The notes under the pieces: model-generated | Database searches by the model: none | The model's input: only the letters and a program-made list of their open reading frames with translations | Told to the model about the DNA's origin: nothing | Program-made: the position numbers and the translations under genes | DNA from: JAUNSR01 sp036655355 | GTDB taxonomy: Bacteria > Bacteroidota > Bacteroidia > Bacteroidales > JAUNSR01 | Assembly (NCBI GenBank): GCA_036655355.1 | Contig: JAVVQG010000005.1 | Location: forward strand, 124,001-188,000 | DNA length: 64,000 nucleotides | Reading direction: 5' to 3' | In this document: positions 63,885 through 64,000 of the stretch, in pieces | Position numbering within the stretch: the first letter of the stretch is position 1 | Layout: each line of letters begins with the position of its first letter

Positions 63885-64000
63885 AACCGGCTTATTTGAG
63901 AAGCTGTTTTGATCTTATCCGGAATACAATAATTTGACTTTAAACCATTTACTCAAACACTACGATTAAACATTCCCGGAGTCATCAGAATTCGAATCTG

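Noticed and set aside
63784..64000. Invertible promoter as in Bacteroides capsule loci
   Set aside because: No pair of inverted repeats flanks the promoter-like sequence, and no invertase gene is in the window.
63980..64000. tRNA T-arm-like sequence at the end of the window
   Set aside because: The ttcgaatc core lacks a matching stem and no anticodon arm or acceptor stem is seen upstream.

Overview
The window looks like a chromosomal segment of a gut-type Bacteroidales bacterium (phylum Bacteroidota). The grounds are a bifunctional fucokinase/GDP-fucose pyrophosphorylase (Fkp), a FucP permease, a GntR-type regulator, DUF5723 and DUF4595 secreted proteins, SusD-like lipoprotein signals of the C-X-K-(D/E) type, TAnnTTTG promoter motifs and weak Shine-Dalgarno sequences. 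The species cannot be fixed from the sequence. Almost everything concerns surface polysaccharide. Two exopolysaccharide/capsule gene clusters face each other across a fucose-metabolism block.

Left cluster (1-14948, + strand): a 5'-truncated glycosyltransferase, a pyruvyltransferase-family protein, a GT4-like protein and an EpsG/Wzy-like polymerase. A dead IS3-family (IS407-like) element follows. Next come an ATP-grasp enzyme, an SDR and a GT4 enzyme, then about 0.8 kb of decayed DNA. The cluster ends with a priming sugar-phosphate transferase, a PLP aminotransferase, a PIG-L deacetylase, a WbuC cupin and a PglF/CapD-type 4,6-dehydratase, closed by a very strong 21-bp-stem terminator.

AT-rich island (15077-18266, +): a ComEC-like metallo-beta-lactamase-fold hydrolase, two unrecognised proteins and a four-helix membrane protein. 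This is the best candidate for an undescribed system.

GC-rich middle (18281-34980): Fkp, a Fic protein, a DUF4143 ATPase, a GntR regulator, then fucP-gmd-fcl. Salvage and de novo GDP-L-fucose synthesis thus sit side by side. A minus-strand run follows: DUF4595 lipoprotein, large lipoprotein, DUF5723 protein and CotH lipoprotein. This block is sprinkled with REP-like palindromes, several of which form the ends of genes.

Right cluster (35487-63783, - strand): read from 63783 downwards it holds wza, wzc with a Gly-Tyr tail, a PHP-type tyrosine phosphatase, a Wzm/Wzt ABC exporter, about fifteen glycosyltransferases and tailoring enzymes, an EpsG polymerase, and finally PglC-, PglD- and PglE-like genes. 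PglC/D/E on the right plus the PglF-type dehydratase at 12975 could together make a diacetamido-trideoxy sugar and put it on the lipid carrier. No tRNA, rRNA, CRISPR array or invertible promoter was seen.
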